Shown in pieces: positions 45,961-56,435 of a DNA stretch of 64,000 bases (its first letter is position 1; every line of letters begins with the position of its first letter). The stretch lies in contig NZ_CALSFS010000002.1 of assembly GCF_943736985.1 (NCBI RefSeq), positions 124,001-188,000 of the forward strand. The letters are read 5' to 3'. The notes under the pieces were generated by a model. It searched no databases. It worked only from the letters and a program-made list of their open reading frames with translations, and was not told the origin of the DNA. Source of the stretch: Clostridium sp. Marseille-Q2269 (GTDB lineage Bacteria; Bacillota; Clostridia; Clostridiales; Clostridiaceae). Position numbers and translations under genes: made by a program.

Positions 45961-45978
45961 TTAGGGAGGTGTTTTTAA

Positions 45979-46170
45979 GTGTCAAGAAAATGCGAAATAT
46001 GTGGTAAAGGCGTTGTTTACGGTGTTCAATACAGCCATTCACATCGTCAATCTAAAAGATCCTTTGCTCCTAACATAAAGAGAGTTAAAGCAATAGTTAA
46101 TGGAACTCCAAAAAGAGTTCACGTTTGTACTAGATGCCTTCGTTCAGGAAATGTACAACGTGCTATATAA
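45979..46170 (+). CDS. rpmB: 50S ribosomal protein L28
   Basis: L28 begins SRKCEICGKGVVYG, with further cysteines in the C-terminal VHVCTRCLRSGN, so this is the zinc-binding (C+) form. The length is 63 aa. The start is a GTG at 45979 with GGGAGGTG about eight bases upstream. It is monocistronic and convergent with spoVM. Confidence 0.97.
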   Translation: MSRKCEICGKGVVYGVQYSHSHRQSKRSFAPNIKRVKAIVNGTPKRVHVCTRCLRSGNVQRAI

Positions 46171-46173
46171 CAC

Positions 46174-46207
46174 AAAAAATGCAGTTGTTTAAACAATTGC
46201 ATTTTTT
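46174..46207. terminator. Terminator between rpmB and spoVM
   Basis: AAAAAATGCAGTTGTTT pairs with AAACAATTGCATTTTTT, with one mismatch. Runs of A and T on both sides let it work for rpmB and for the convergent spoVM. Confidence 0.8.
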
Positions 46208-46221
46208 TATTTTATGTTATT

Positions 46222-46296
46222 TTATCTTTTTAATCTTTTTATTTTTTTTATTATACTTGATAAAAATTTAGGAAGCTTTATTGCCACTATTTTCAT
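46222..46296 (-). CDS. spoVM: Stage V sporulation protein M, 24 aa
   Basis: SpoVM is a tiny amphipathic helix that recognises convex membrane curvature on the forespore and anchors SpoIVA. The product reads MKIVAIKLPKF followed by LSSIIKKIKRLKR; the IKLPKF core with its helix-breaking proline matches Bacillus SpoVM (MKFYTIKLPKF). AGAGGTG lies seven bases before ATG 46296. The site beside rpmB is the conserved spoVM position. Its partner gene spoIVA is at the end of this window. Confidence 0.92.
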   Translation of the reverse strand: MKIVAIKLPKFLSSIIKKIKRLKR

Positions 46297-46403
46297 ATAA
46301 TACACCTCTATACAAATTGATTCTTTAATGATTTTATCCATAAATAAAAACTGTTATAAAATTAACAGCTATATAAGAAAATATATCTCAACATAAATCA
46401 ATT

Positions 46404-46559
46404 TTATCTACATCTATTAATTATGCACCATCCTATATATATAAGTCCAAATCCAACCGCCAAAAGCCATCCCCATATAGGCACTATAATAGTAACAACT
46501 ATTCCAAGACCAATAGAACCAACTATAATTCCTAATTTTTTGTTACTCTTTCTCCCCAT
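46404..46559 (-). CDS. Small membrane protein, 51 aa, unknown function
   Basis: The frame encodes MGRKSNKKLG, then a hydrophobic stretch IIVGSIGLGIVVTIIVP, a WGWLL turn, and a second hydrophobic stretch AVGFGLIYIGWCII, ending NRCR. Two short helices in a hairpin are likely, with basic ends inside. AGGGGGG lies about seven bases before ATG 46559. It stands alone between thiN and spoVM. I do not recognise a family; the position suggests possible involvement in sporulation, which is only inference. Confidence 0.65.
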   Translation of the reverse strand: MGRKSNKKLGIIVGSIGLGIVVTIIVPIWGWLLAVGFGLIYIGWCIINRCR

Positions 46560-46720
46560 ATATATGCCCCCCTATAGCTTATATACTATAATATGCAAAA
46601 CCTTATGAAAATGTGAATAAAAAATTTAGGCATTTCAAAACTAAATCTATATTGAAATACCCTAATTTTTTATTGATATATTCTTTATAATTTTACAAAT
46701 TTCTTATAGAAATTTCAATT

Positions 46721-47365
46721 TTAACCATCATTGTCTTTACTTATAATTACAATTACTGTTCCATTTTTAATTTGTATATATAACTCTCTATCAGTAAATT
46801 CATTTGAAGTTGTTAATGTGTCTCCCATTTTTAATGTGTAATTTTGTAATGGAAACTTAGAGTTTAAAAGTGTAACTCCTTCTACATTACCTCCATAAGC
46901 CTGCAATGAAAAATAGTTTGATTTTCTAGGACTTAAAGAAATGCTTTTATCTGTCAAAAATATTTCATTGTTTTCATCTTTTATATATGCTTTTATATTA
47001 TTTTTTAAACATATTTGTAAAAATCCTAGATTTCCTAATACATGATCTATTCTACTACCGGTACATCCTAATAAAGATATATTATCTGATTTTAATTCTA
47101 TAGCTTTATTTAAAGCTATAAGCCCATCTGTAAAATCCTTGTCCTTTGGATATTGGTCCATATTCACTCCCTTATCTTTAAAATATGAAAATACCTTTTT
47201 GTCTATAGAGTCCATATCTCCTAATATAAAATCAGGTGTTATATCATATTGGTAAAGGCAGTTAGCACCACTGTCTGCACATATTATATATGATGCATTT
47301 TTCATTTCTTCTTGTAAAAGTGTTTTAGAAGGTGGCTTTCCTCCAGCTATCACTATGGACTTCAT
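46721..47365 (-). CDS. thiN: Thiamine pyrophosphokinase
   Basis: This enzyme makes thiamine diphosphate from thiamine and ATP. The 214-aa protein has IICADSGANCLYQYDITPDFILGDMDSID near residue 30, the typical TPK signature with acidic metal ligands, and KDFTDGLIAL with LLGCTGSRIDHVLGNL further on. It begins 1 base after the rpe stop, so translation is coupled. The rsgA-rpe-thiN order is standard in Firmicutes. Confidence 0.95.
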   Translation of the reverse strand: MKSIVIAGGKPPSKTLLQEEMKNASYIICADSGANCLYQYDITPDFILGDMDSIDKKVFSYFKDKGVNMDQYPKDKDFTDGLIALNKAIELKSDNISLLGCTGSRIDHVLGNLGFLQICLKNNIKAYIKDENNEIFLTDKSISLSPRKSNYFSLQAYGGNVEGVTLLNSKFPLQNYTLKMGDTLTTSNEFTDRELYIQIKNGTVIVIISKDNDG

Positions 47366-47366
47366 T

Positions 47367-48017
47367 TTATAACGCCTCTCTTAACACCTTTATATTTTTC
47401 TCTATTTCACCATTTTTAAATACTGCTGATCCTGCTACTAAAAGATTAGCACCAGAATGTGCTATTTCTTTTATATTATCAGAAGTAACGCCTCCATCAA
47501 CTTCTATTATTAATTCCTTATTATATATTTCACTTAGTTCTTTTACTTCTTTTATTTTTTGTGAAGCATAGTTAATGTATTTCTGACCCCCAAAGCCTGG
47601 ATTTACGGACATAATAAGAACCATATCTAAAGATGATATTAAATCTTTAATACAACTTACTGGTGTACCAGGATTTAGAGCAACTGCTGCCTTTATCCCA
47701 AAACTCTTTATATAGTTTATTGTTCTATCTATATGCTTGTCCACTTCATAATGAACTGATATTATATCTGCTCCTGCCTTTACGAAGTCCTCTACATATT
47801 TAGAAGGTTCTTCTATCATAAGATGTACATCAAAAGTTTTATTTGTTAAATTTCTTATACTTTTAATTATTGGAATTCCAAAAGAAATATTAGGAACAAA
47901 CCTTCCATCCATTACGTCTATATGTATAACATCTGCCCCATATTTATCTAGACTTTTTATATCCTCTCCTAATTTAGAAAAATCTGCTGAAAGTATTGAT
48001 GGTGCTATTTTTACCAT
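47367..48017 (-). CDS. rpe: Ribulose-phosphate 3-epimerase
   Basis: Rpe interconverts ribulose 5-phosphate and xylulose 5-phosphate. The 216-aa TIM barrel has [16 protein letters not shown] at the start, [16 protein letters not shown] with metal and catalytic residues, [14 protein letters not shown], and the phosphate-binding end [14 protein letters not shown]. Its start overlaps the end of rsgA by seven bases. Confidence 0.97.
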   Translation of the reverse strand: MVKIAPSILSADFSKLGEDIKSLDKYGADVIHIDVMDGRFVPNISFGIPIIKSIRNLTNKTFDVHLMIEEPSKYVEDFVKAGADIISVHYEVDKHIDRTINYIKSFGIKAAVALNPGTPVSCIKDLISSLDMVLIMSVNPGFGGQKYINYASQKIKEVKELSEIYNKELIIEVDGGVTSDNIKEIAHSGANLLVAGSAVFKNGEIEKNIKVLREAL

Positions 48018-48889
48018 TTCTTCTTCCTCCTATTCATAATCTCTTCTAAAGATTTTATATAAAATTTATATCTATCTTTATTTATATAGCCTTTTTGTAC
48101 TGCTTCTTTAACTGCACAATTAGGTTCTTTATGATGAAGACACCCAGTAAATTTACATTTTCCTATAAAATCATTGAATTCTGGAATACAATGTAGTAAA
48201 TCTTCTTTTTCCATAAAATTCATATCTAAAGAAGAAAATCCTGGAGTATCTACTAATAGACCTTCATCTACATATATAAGTTCACTATGACGAGTAGTAT
48301 GTTTTCCTCTCTTTAGCTTTTCACTTATATTGCCCGTTATCATGGTTTCTTTACCTATAATTTTGTTTAGCATAGTAGATTTACCTACACCAGACGGTCC
48401 ACAAAACACAGTTACATTATTCTTTATTAACTTTTTGATTATATCCATATTTTTTTCTTCTTTTGCATTTAAAAATATTATATCATAACCCGCTTGTTCT
48501 ATCATTGAGATAATATCCCTATAACCCTCTTTATCTACTAGATCCATTTTATTAAAACATACTATAGCTTTCAAATTATTATATTCACATAGAAGTAAAA
48601 ATTTATTTAAGAGATCTATGTTTATATCAGGGTTTTTAAATGAAAACACCACTAAAGCTTGAGTTACATTTGAAACAGCAGGTCTAAATAACTCGCTTCT
48701 CCTTTCATATATCTTTTCTATTGCACCCTTGTTATTTTTATCTATACTTATTTCTACATAATCGCCAATCATAGGGGTAAGCTCAGTATGCCTGAACTTA
48801 CCCCTTGCCTTACATTCTATGATTTCTTCACTGTTATCTAATTTAATATAATAAAATCCACCTATACCTTTTATTATAGTTCCTTTCAT
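48011..48889 (-). CDS. rsgA: Ribosome small subunit-dependent GTPase RsgA
   Basis: RsgA is a circularly permuted GTPase acting late in 30S assembly. The 292-aa protein shows an OB-fold start, the G4 motif CFNKMDLVD before the G1 motif [14 protein letters not shown] (the permuted order), G3 VDTPGFSSL, and a C-terminal zinc site with [16 protein letters not shown]. The start is ATG 48889 after GGAGGTATT. It follows prkC by 198 bases in the usual prpC-prkC-rsgA order. Confidence 0.96.
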   Translation of the reverse strand: MKGTIIKGIGGFYYIKLDNSEEIIECKARGKFRHTELTPMIGDYVEISIDKNNKGAIEKIYERRSELFRPAVSNVTQALVVFSFKNPDINIDLLNKFLLLCEYNNLKAIVCFNKMDLVDKEGYRDIISMIEQAGYDIIFLNAKEEKNMDIIKKLIKNNVTVFCGPSGVGKSTMLNKIIGKETMITGNISEKLKRGKHTTRHSELIYVDEGLLVDTPGFSSLDMNFMEKEDLLHCIPEFNDFIGKCKFTGCLHHKEPNCAVKEAVQKGYINKDRYKFYIKSLEEIMNRRKKKW

Positions 48890-49087
48890 AATACCTCCAA
48901 TATTTATACAAACCAAATTTAAAACTAATTTTATCTTATGCTTATATGTTATGACACTCCATCTTATAAAAGATGAAGTATCTATATTCTTAAATAATTT
49001 TTATTTTTAATTCAAAAGTTATACTAATTTTAAATAATATCAATTATAATTATGTTTTCAAATTATAAATTTATCATCATAAACAAA

Positions 49088-51004
49088 CTATTTTTGTTGA
49101 TTATTTGGATTATCTGGCTTTGGATTTTCTGGTTTTGGGTTATCTGGCTTTGGTTTTTCAGTTTCTGGTTTTTCTGGTTTTGGATTTTCTGGCTTTGGTT
49201 TTTCTTGCTCTGGTTTTTGTTCATTATCTGTGTCATTATCATTATTGATTTCCGGTTTCTTTTCTAGTTCTGGTTTTACTTCTGGCTTTTTATATTTATA
49301 ATAAGATATACTCACTGAAGATCCTTCTTTGATTCTTTCACCGTCACCTCTACTTTGTGATGCTACCTGACCATCCAAAGATTGATCTTCTGTAGTAATA
49401 GCTCTTGCATTTCCCATAGACAATCCTGCATTAGCTAAAGCATTTTGAGCTGAATCTACAGATTTACCTATTAGGTTAGGAACAGTTGAATACTTAACTT
49501 CCGGTCCGTTACTTACAACTAAACTGACTTCAGCTCCTTCTTGTACCTCTGCATCCACATCTGGAGTTTGACTTATTATTTTTCCAGCTGCTACATTATC
49601 ATTAAATTCATATTTAACATTTCCCAATTTTAGCTTGTTATCTTGTATAATCTTTTTAGCTGAATCTAAATCCATTGATTTTAAATTAGGAATTACTAGT
49701 ACTTTTCCTGAACTTATACTAACTCTTACTTCAGAGTTTTCAGCAACTTTTTCTCCATATTTTGGATAAGATTCTAGTATAGTTCCTTCTTTCTTATCGC
49801 TTTTAACTTTTTGAGCTACTACCAATTTTAATTTTTTCTCACTTAACGCCTTCTGTGCCGCTTCTTTTGTAAGACCCACTACATTAGGCACTTCTACCTT
49901 TTTAGCTCCTCCTGTCTTATTAAAGGCCAAATATGCTGATACAGAGCCCACAACTAAAATTAACACTGCTACTATTCCAGCTATCAATTTTTTATTTGTT
50001 CTACCCTTAGAAATTCTCTTCTTTTTATCTTCTTTTTCTTCATCATCGTCATATTCATCATCGTCATATTCATCATCATACTCATCATCATTATCGGCCA
50101 TCTCTTTTATTTTGTCATTTATAACTGCTGTATCCAAAACCCTAGTAACATCATTTTCTGATATATTGCTAGCACCATTTATACTTTCATTATTTTGTAT
50201 TCTACTTAAATCTTCTTCTAAATCCTTTATTGTTTGATATCTTTTTATAGGATTTTTTTGTAGACATTTTAATACTACATCATTCAAACTATCTGGTATT
50301 TTATCATCTATTTCTTTTGGAGATACAACTTCATTTTGTATATGCTTTACTGCTACAGATACAGGACTTTCTCCATCAAATGGCACCTTACCCACAAGCA
50401 TTTCATACATTACCACACCTAAAGAGTATATATCTGTTCTTGAATCTACAAAACTACCCTTAGCTTGTTCTGGGGAAAAATAGTGAGCCGATCCCATTAC
50501 TTTACTAGAATTAGTTATAGTAGATGAATTAGAAGCTTTTGCTATACCAAAATCAGTAACTTTTACAACGCCTTCTTTTGTAACCAATATATTATGCGGC
50601 TTTATATCTCTATGTATAATGTTATTTCTATGAGCACAAACTAAAGCGCTTGCTATCTGTCTTGATATTCTAACAGTTTCTTTAGATTCTATTTTGCCTT
50701 TTTCTACTATAAGCTCTTTTAAAGTCTTTCCATCTACGTACTCCATAACTATATAATGTATATCATTTTCAGAACCTACATCATAAATATTTACTATATT
50801 ATTATCTGATAAACTTGCTACTGAAGTGGCTTCTCTTTTAAATTTTTCTACAAAATCTTTATCACTACAAAATTGTTCTTTTAATATCTTTATTGCAACA
50901 AATCTATTTAAGTAATGGCATTTAGCTTTATAAACTTTAGCCATGCCACCCTCTCCAACTTTTTCAAGAAGTTCATATCTATTACCTAACTTGGTTCCTA
51001 TCAT
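49088..51004 (-). CDS. prkC: Serine/threonine protein kinase with PASTA domains
   Basis: PrkC is a membrane kinase that senses cell-wall fragments and controls germination and wall metabolism. The 638-aa protein has an N-terminal Hanks kinase domain (VGEGGMAKVYKAK, catalytic HRDIKPHN, DFGIAKA), an acidic juxtamembrane stretch with Asp/Glu/Tyr repeats, one transmembrane helix (IAGIVAVLILVVGSVSAYLAF, near 355), three PASTA domains, and an unusual Pro/Lys/Glu-rich tail of about 60 residues with KPE, NPKP and EKPKP repeats. The start is ATG 51004, within the 3' end of the phosphatase gene (23-base overlap). Confidence 0.95.
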   Translation of the reverse strand: MIGTKLGNRYELLEKVGEGGMAKVYKAKCHYLNRFVAIKILKEQFCSDKDFVEKFKREATSVASLSDNNIVNIYDVGSENDIHYIVMEYVDGKTLKELIVEKGKIESKETVRISRQIASALVCAHRNNIIHRDIKPHNILVTKEGVVKVTDFGIAKASNSSTITNSSKVMGSAHYFSPEQAKGSFVDSRTDIYSLGVVMYEMLVGKVPFDGESPVSVAVKHIQNEVVSPKEIDDKIPDSLNDVVLKCLQKNPIKRYQTIKDLEEDLSRIQNNESINGASNISENDVTRVLDTAVINDKIKEMADNDDEYDDEYDDDEYDDDEEKEDKKKRISKGRTNKKLIAGIVAVLILVVGSVSAYLAFNKTGGAKKVEVPNVVGLTKEAAQKALSEKKLKLVVAQKVKSDKKEGTILESYPKYGEKVAENSEVRVSISSGKVLVIPNLKSMDLDSAKKIIQDNKLKLGNVKYEFNDNVAAGKIISQTPDVDAEVQEGAEVSLVVSNGPEVKYSTVPNLIGKSVDSAQNALANAGLSMGNARAITTEDQSLDGQVASQSRGDGERIKEGSSVSISYYKYKKPEVKPELEKKPEINNDNDTDNEQKPEQEKPKPENPKPEKPETEKPKPDNPKPENPKPDNPNNQQK

Positions 51005-51731
51005 ATTCACACTCTCCTTCAAACAAAATAACGGATATGTTATCTTTACCACCCTTTAGTTTGCTAAGTTCTATTAATTGCTTACAGGTTTCTTTATTGT
51101 CTTTTCCATTTCTTAATAATATATCACACATTTCCTGTTCATTAACATAATTAGTTACTCCATCTGTACAAAGTAGTACTTTACAAACTTCATCTAATTT
51201 TATATTAAAAGTATCCACCTCTACAGACAAATTTGTACCTAATGCCCTAGTAATTACATTTTTATTAGGGTGAGTGTTTGCCTCTTCCTTTGTTATTGTG
51301 CCTTCGTCCAATAATTGTTGTACATAGGAATGATCCTTTGTTATCTTTTTAATTCCATCTTTGGCTAATATGTAACAAGAACTATCTCCAACATTAGCTA
51401 CAATCATATTCCCATTATTATCTAATATACAACAGGTTATGGTAGTACCCATTCCTTTAAATTTTTCTTTTTCTTTTGCATAGTTATAAATCTTTGTATT
51501 AGCATATTCTATGGCATCTATAAGTAAAGTTTTCATATCTTTTAAATGTTCATAATATTTCACATAGTCTATAGTTTCTTGTACTGCCAATCTACTAGCT
51601 ACTTCTCCTGCATTATGACCACCCATTCCATCTGCTACTATATATATTTTAAATTCTTTTCCATGATAATAATTTACAGAGTCTTCATTTATCTCTCTAA
51701 CATTACCTATATCAGATAGTATCCCCAACAT
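50982..51731 (-). CDS. stp: PP2C-type protein phosphatase Stp/PrpC
   Basis: This phosphatase reverses PrkC phosphorylation. The 249-aa protein has the PP2C motifs in order: NEDSVNYYHG, VADGMGGHNAGEVAS, GTTITCCILDN, VGDSSCYIL, CTDGVTNYV and GGKDNISVILF, with all the metal-binding aspartates. The start is ATG 51731, nine bases after GAGGGG. The 3' end overlaps prkC. Confidence 0.95.
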   Translation of the reverse strand: MLGILSDIGNVREINEDSVNYYHGKEFKIYIVADGMGGHNAGEVASRLAVQETIDYVKYYEHLKDMKTLLIDAIEYANTKIYNYAKEKEKFKGMGTTITCCILDNNGNMIVANVGDSSCYILAKDGIKKITKDHSYVQQLLDEGTITKEEANTHPNKNVITRALGTNLSVEVDTFNIKLDEVCKVLLCTDGVTNYVNEQEMCDILLRNGKDNKETCKQLIELSKLKGGKDNISVILFEGECEYDRNQVR

Positions 51732-51750
51732 GTTTTTCCACCCCTCTGCT

Positions 51751-52779
51751 CTATTTTGAAACATAACTTCTTCTTAGTTGTCCACAGGCAGCATTTATAT
51801 CTGCTCCCATCTCTCTTCTTATAGTAGTTTCTATTCCATTTTCTTTTAAAATATTACCAAAGGATTCTATATTTGTTGATGTGGATTTTTCATAGCTATT
51901 TTCTTTTATTTCATTTACAGGAATTAAATTAACATGACAGAGCTTTCCTTTTAATAATGCACTTAAATTTTTAGCTTCTTTTATAGAATCATTTTTATTT
52001 TTAACCAATGCATATTCAAAAGTAATTCTTCTATTAGTTTTATTTATATAATAATCACAAGCATTAATAAGCTCTTTTATAGAATATTTATTAGCTATAG
52101 GCATCATTTCTTTTCTTAACACATCCTCTGGTGAATGCAAGGATATAGCCAACGTTATATTATAATCCTTATCTGCTAATTCTTTTATCTTAGGTACTAT
52201 ACCACAAGTAGATAAAGTTATATGCCTTTGTCCTATATTAAGTGTAGTATCAGATGTAACTAAGTCTAAAAATTTAGTTACATTTTCAAAATTATCTAAA
52301 GGCTCTCCACTTCCCATTAAAACCACATTAGATATTCTTTCACCTATTTCTTTTTGTGCTGCTATTATTTGTGATAATATTTCTCCACTGGTTAAGTCTC
52401 TTATGACTCCATCTAAAGTGGATGCACAAAATTTACATCCCATCCTGCACCCAACTTGAGTGGATACACAAATAGAATTTCCATGTTTGTATTTCATGAC
52501 TACAGATTCTATTATATTTCCATCCTTGTATCGAAATAAAAACTTGTAAGTGTTTTTATCCTGTGATATTAACCTTTTCACTATTTTGGGTACACCAATA
52601 TAAAAATTATTTAATAATAAAGTTCTAGTTTTCTCAGGTATATTTTTCATGTCGTTAAAGTCAAACATGAGTTTATTATAAACCCAATCAAAAATCTGTT
52701 TTGCTCTAAAGGATTTTTCTCCTTTTAATATTAACCATTGCTTTAGCTCTTCTAATGTAAAATCTAATATATTTTCCAT
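51751..52779 (-). CDS. rlmN: 23S rRNA (adenine-2503 C2) and tRNA methyltransferase RlmN
   Basis: RlmN is a radical SAM enzyme that methylates A2503. The cluster motif CRMGCKFC is near residue 108, after [14 protein letters not shown] is the SAM-binding glycine motif; the second catalytic cysteine is in the C-terminal AACGQLRR. The length is 342 aa. Start ATG 52779 lies within the end of rsmB. The order rsmB-rlmN-stp-prkC-rsgA is conserved in Firmicutes. Confidence 0.96.
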   Translation of the reverse strand: MENILDFTLEELKQWLILKGEKSFRAKQIFDWVYNKLMFDFNDMKNIPEKTRTLLLNNFYIGVPKIVKRLISQDKNTYKFLFRYKDGNIIESVVMKYKHGNSICVSTQVGCRMGCKFCASTLDGVIRDLTSGEILSQIIAAQKEIGERISNVVLMGSGEPLDNFENVTKFLDLVTSDTTLNIGQRHITLSTCGIVPKIKELADKDYNITLAISLHSPEDVLRKEMMPIANKYSIKELINACDYYINKTNRRITFEYALVKNKNDSIKEAKNLSALLKGKLCHVNLIPVNEIKENSYEKSTSTNIESFGNILKENGIETTIRREMGADINAACGQLRRSYVSK

Positions 52780-52790
52780 TCTAACACCTA

Positions 52791-54119
52791 CTAACATTTC
52801 TTCAATTTAGCTATAAAAAAACCATCCATTTTATCATTAGGTAGTATGGATACAAATCCTTCTTTATGATATATTATATTGTCTACATCACCATAATATA
52901 AGGGTTGTATTTTAAAATTTTTATGTTTTTTTAAAAACCAGTTTATATTAGCTTCATTTTCCTCTTTATTTAAAGTGCATGTAGAGTATAAAAGTATACC
53001 ACCTTGTTTCAAATAAGAAGCACCATTATTCATTATTTTTTTCTGTATATCTATAATATTTCTAATTTCTTTCTCATTTTTAGTCCATTTTATTTCTGGT
53101 TTTTTTCTTATTATACCTAATCCAGAACAAGGTACATCCATAAGAATTCTATGGGCTTTTTCTTTTAAATTTTTATTAAACATGGATGCATCACCTACAT
53201 AGGTCTCTATATTGTATATTCCCAATCTTTTAGCATTATCTTGTATTAGGCATAATTTATTTGAATGCACATCATAAGCATATACTTGGCTTTTATTATT
53301 CATAATCTCTGAAATATGTGTGGTCTTCCCTCCTGGAGCACTACATAGATCTAAAACTATATTTTCTTCAGTAAGTTCCATGGAGGGTGATACAAGCATT
53401 GCGCTTTCATCTTGTACAGTAATATGACCTTTTACAAATAAAGGATTTTTCTCTATGTTTTTACCTTTTATTATTTGTATAGCCTCTGGACATATATATC
53501 CTTCTTCTATATTATATCCATATTCACATAATTTTTCGTAAGCCTCATCATAATCAGTCTTTAAATTATTAACTCTAACAGTTATATTAGGCCTTTCATT
53601 TAATCCTTTTAATATTTTTTCTGCTATTTCTATACCATATTGACTTATAAACATTTTTATGAGCCATTTAGGATAAGAATATATAAAACTGAACTTTTCT
53701 AAGTTATTTCTATCATTATAAAATTTTTTATTATTATAAGTTCTTATATAATTTCTTAAAACTCCATTTACTAACTTAGAATATTTTATAGATATTTTTT
53801 TAGACATTTCCACTGCTTCATTTACTGCAGCAAAAGAAGGTATCTTATCTAAATATCTTATTTGATATATAGTTATTCTTAATATATTTGCTACAGTTTT
53901 ATCCATAGTTCTAATAGGATTTCTTAAATAACTTTGTATTATAATGTCTAAAGTTTCCTTATACTTCAACGTTCCATAAACTATCTCTGTAATCAAAGCT
54001 TTGTCATTATCTTTTAAATCACTTTTGTTTAACTTTTTATTTAAAACTATATTAGAATAACCACCTTCATATAATACAGCTTTTAATACATCCAAAGCCA
54101 CTTCTCTTGCATTATTCAT
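52791..54119 (-). CDS. rsmB: 16S rRNA (cytosine-967 C5) methyltransferase RsmB
   Basis: RsmB has an N-terminal NusB-like helical domain (residues about 1-140) and a C-terminal SAM-dependent domain. [15 protein letters not shown] binds [17 protein letters not shown] holds the catalytic cysteine, and [15 protein letters not shown] the second cysteine. The length of 442 aa is standard. It follows the zinc peptidase gene by 20 bases, in an operon that begins with priA-def-fmt. Confidence 0.96.
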   Translation of the reverse strand: MNNAREVALDVLKAVLYEGGYSNIVLNKKLNKSDLKDNDKALITEIVYGTLKYKETLDIIIQSYLRNPIRTMDKTVANILRITIYQIRYLDKIPSFAAVNEAVEMSKKISIKYSKLVNGVLRNYIRTYNNKKFYNDRNNLEKFSFIYSYPKWLIKMFISQYGIEIAEKILKGLNERPNITVRVNNLKTDYDEAYEKLCEYGYNIEEGYICPEAIQIIKGKNIEKNPLFVKGHITVQDESAMLVSPSMELTEENIVLDLCSAPGGKTTHISEIMNNKSQVYAYDVHSNKLCLIQDNAKRLGIYNIETYVGDASMFNKNLKEKAHRILMDVPCSGLGIIRKKPEIKWTKNEKEIRNIIDIQKKIMNNGASYLKQGGILLYSTCTLNKEENEANINWFLKKHKNFKIQPLYYGDVDNIIYHKEGFVSILPNDKMDGFFIAKLKKC

Positions 54120-54139
54120 TATATCCTTAAACCTTTCTT

Positions 54140-54823
54140 TTAATCATTTCGTCTATCGCTTAAAACTATAAGTCTTATTAACTGAGATATAGCTGTTAAA
54201 GCTGCTGCAACATAAGTCATAGCCGCCGCACTCAGTACTTGTTTTGCTCCTGTTATTTCTTCTTTATATAAGATCCCTTTGTTTTCTAATAATACCAATG
54301 CCCTTTTTGATGCGTCAAATTCTACAGGTAGCGTTATAATCTGAAATAATACTACTGCAGAAAAAAGAATTATTCCTATTCTTGTAAGGCTTGACACTCC
54401 CATTAATATTCCTATAAAGAATAATATCCATGAAGCATTAGAACCAAAATTAGCTATAGGAACTATAGAGTTTCTTATTACAAGTGGAGAATATCTCTCC
54501 AAATGCTGTATAGCATGACCTGTCTCATGAGCTGCCACCCCAACAGATGCCACTGAATTCCCATAATATACATCTTTTGAAAGTCTCATAACTCTTTTAC
54601 TAGGATCATAGTGATCTGAAAGTTTCCCTGATATAAGCTCCACAGGTACATTATAAAGTCCCTTAGAGTCTAAAAGCATTCTTGCCACCTGAGCTCCAGT
54701 ATATCCATTAGCTGTTCCAACTCTTGAATATTTATCAAAAGATGAGGATACTTTCATCTGAGCCAAAAAAGCTATAATCATAGCGGGAATTAATATTAAA
54801 AATGTACTATCATAATAAAACAT
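54140..54823 (-). CDS. Membrane zinc metallopeptidase, YugP family
   Basis: A 227-aa protein with a first hydrophobic helix (TFLILIPAMIIAFLAQMKV), the zinc motif VAAHETGHAIQH near residue 118 (HExxH), and two or three further helices. The family (PF04298) is common in Firmicutes between fmt and rsmB; the substrate is not established. The rpe-like tail ends with a basic SDRRND. The start ATG 54823 has a weak ribosome-binding site. Confidence 0.87.
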   Translation of the reverse strand: MFYYDSTFLILIPAMIIAFLAQMKVSSSFDKYSRVGTANGYTGAQVARMLLDSKGLYNVPVELISGKLSDHYDPSKRVMRLSKDVYYGNSVASVGVAAHETGHAIQHLERYSPLVIRNSIVPIANFGSNASWILFFIGILMGVSSLTRIGIILFSAVVLFQIITLPVEFDASKRALVLLENKGILYKEEITGAKQVLSAAAMTYVAAALTAISQLIRLIVLSDRRND

Positions 54824-55007
54824 ATGTAGTTTTAGTAGTCAAGTATTATTTAAATACTTTTCTACTAAAGCTCACCTCCTTTTATTTTAGTTAAAGGAAA
54901 TACTATTTGTACTTTTAATTTATCAAGTAATTCATTAATATAAAGTTACATTTAGTTTAAACCTTATTAATTATTTTAAACATAAATTAAAAATCATTCC
55001 ACTATTT

Positions 55008-55949
55008 TTATTTTCCTAATATAGTACCCTCTTCTATAGCGTGTCCCTTTATATATTCTTCAACTTTCATAGGCTTTTTCCCAGGAAATTGTATAGTTGT
55101 AACACATACAATTCCATGTCCAGTAGCTATTTTAATACCTTCTTTTGATACTTTTAGTATAGTGCCTGGAACTTTATCTGAAACTTCCTTTAATACATTA
55201 CTGCTATAAATTTTCATAATTTCATTTTTATATTGAGTATATGCAACTGGCCATGGGTTTAATCCTCTGATAATTAAATTTATTTCTTTAGAAGTTTTGT
55301 TCCAATCTATTTTAGCCATCTTTTTATTTAGCATAGATGCATATATATTATCTTCATTTTCTTGTTTTTCTCTTTTTATAGTTCCTTCTTTTAATCCCTT
55401 TATAGTATCTACTAAAAGGTCAGAACCACTTTTCATTAATATATCATGAAGTTCACCAGCAGTCATAGTGTCCTCTATTGAGACTTCATTTTTCAAAAGC
55501 ATGTCTCCTGTATCTAAACCTTCATCCATAAACATAGTAGTATTTCCAGATTCCTTTTCTCCCTTTATTATTGCCCAGTTTATAGGAGCTGCTCCTCTAT
55601 ATTTAGGCAGTAATGAAGCATGTAAATTAATACATCCATACTTTGGTATATCTAAAACTTCTTTTGATAATATTTGACCAAAAGCTACTACTATTATAAA
55701 ATCTGGTTTCATTTCTTTCAACTTTTTTATGCATACTTCATCAGATTTTAATTTAATAGGTTGATATACCTCTATATTATTTTCTAGTGCTACTTCTTTT
55801 ACAGGTGACATAGCCAATTTTTTTCCTCTTCCTTTTGGTCTATCTGGTTGAGTAAATACTGCCTGAACTTTAAATTTTTCTATTAATTTTTTTAAGGATG
55901 GTACAGCAAAATCTGGTGTACCCATAAAAACTATAGTTGTCTCTTTCAA
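55008..55949 (-). CDS. fmt: Methionyl-tRNA formyltransferase
   Basis: Fmt formylates initiator Met-tRNA with 10-formyl-THF. The 313-aa protein has the TPDFAVPSL start, [13 protein letters not shown], and the active-site region [20 protein letters not shown] with the catalytic Asn-His, then DTGDMLLK and a C-terminal tRNA-binding domain with [19 protein letters not shown]. It follows def by 16 bases, the usual def-fmt pair. Confidence 0.97.
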   Translation of the reverse strand: MKETTIVFMGTPDFAVPSLKKLIEKFKVQAVFTQPDRPKGRGKKLAMSPVKEVALENNIEVYQPIKLKSDEVCIKKLKEMKPDFIIVVAFGQILSKEVLDIPKYGCINLHASLLPKYRGAAPINWAIIKGEKESGNTTMFMDEGLDTGDMLLKNEVSIEDTMTAGELHDILMKSGSDLLVDTIKGLKEGTIKREKQENEDNIYASMLNKKMAKIDWNKTSKEINLIIRGLNPWPVAYTQYKNEIMKIYSSNVLKEVSDKVPGTILKVSKEGIKIATGHGIVCVTTIQFPGKKPMKVEEYIKGHAIEEGTILGK

Positions 55950-55965
55950 ATTAAATTTCTCCTTT

Positions 55966-56409
55966 CTATTTATCTATTACCTTATCTACAAATAAAATTC
56001 CATCCAAATGATCTATTTCATGACAAAAGGCTCTAGCTAACAAACCTTCTCCTTCTAGTACTATTTCTTCTCCTTTTTCATTTAAAGCCTTTACTTTAAC
56101 TTTATATGGTCTTTCTACTTCTCCTTGCTTACCAGGAACGCTTAAACAACCTTCTGTATCTGTATCGCTTCCTTCTGTCTCTATTATTTCTGGATTTATA
56201 AGTTTTATTAATCCATCCCCCGTATCTATAACTACGATTCTTTTCAATATTCCTACTTGAGGTCCTGCAAGACCTACTCCTTGTGCATTATACATAGTTT
56301 CTGCCATATCCTCTAAAAGAGTTAAAATTCTATCATCTATCTTTTCTATTTTTCTACTCTTTTTTCTTAATAGTTCATCACCATATTCTCTTATATTTCT
56401 TATTGCCAT
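55966..56409 (-). CDS. def: Peptide deformylase
   Basis: Def removes the formyl group from nascent proteins. All three metal motifs are present in order: [18 protein letters not shown] with the cysteine ligand, and HEIDHLDG with two histidines and the catalytic glutamate. The length is 147 aa. It follows priA by 26 bases with AGGAGG before ATG 56409. Confidence 0.97.
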   Translation of the reverse strand: MAIRNIREYGDELLRKKSRKIEKIDDRILTLLEDMAETMYNAQGVGLAGPQVGILKRIVVIDTGDGLIKLINPEIIETEGSDTDTEGCLSVPGKQGEVERPYKVKVKALNEKGEEIVLEGEGLLARAFCHEIDHLDGILFVDKVIDK

Positions 56410-56435
56410 TTATACTACCTCCTAAAATTTTAAGA

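Noticed and set aside
48957-48981. Terminator for prkC (CATCTT/AAGATG hairpin)
   Set aside because: The 6-8 bp stem has no following U-tract on the minus strand and rsgA is normally co-transcribed; evidence too weak to list.
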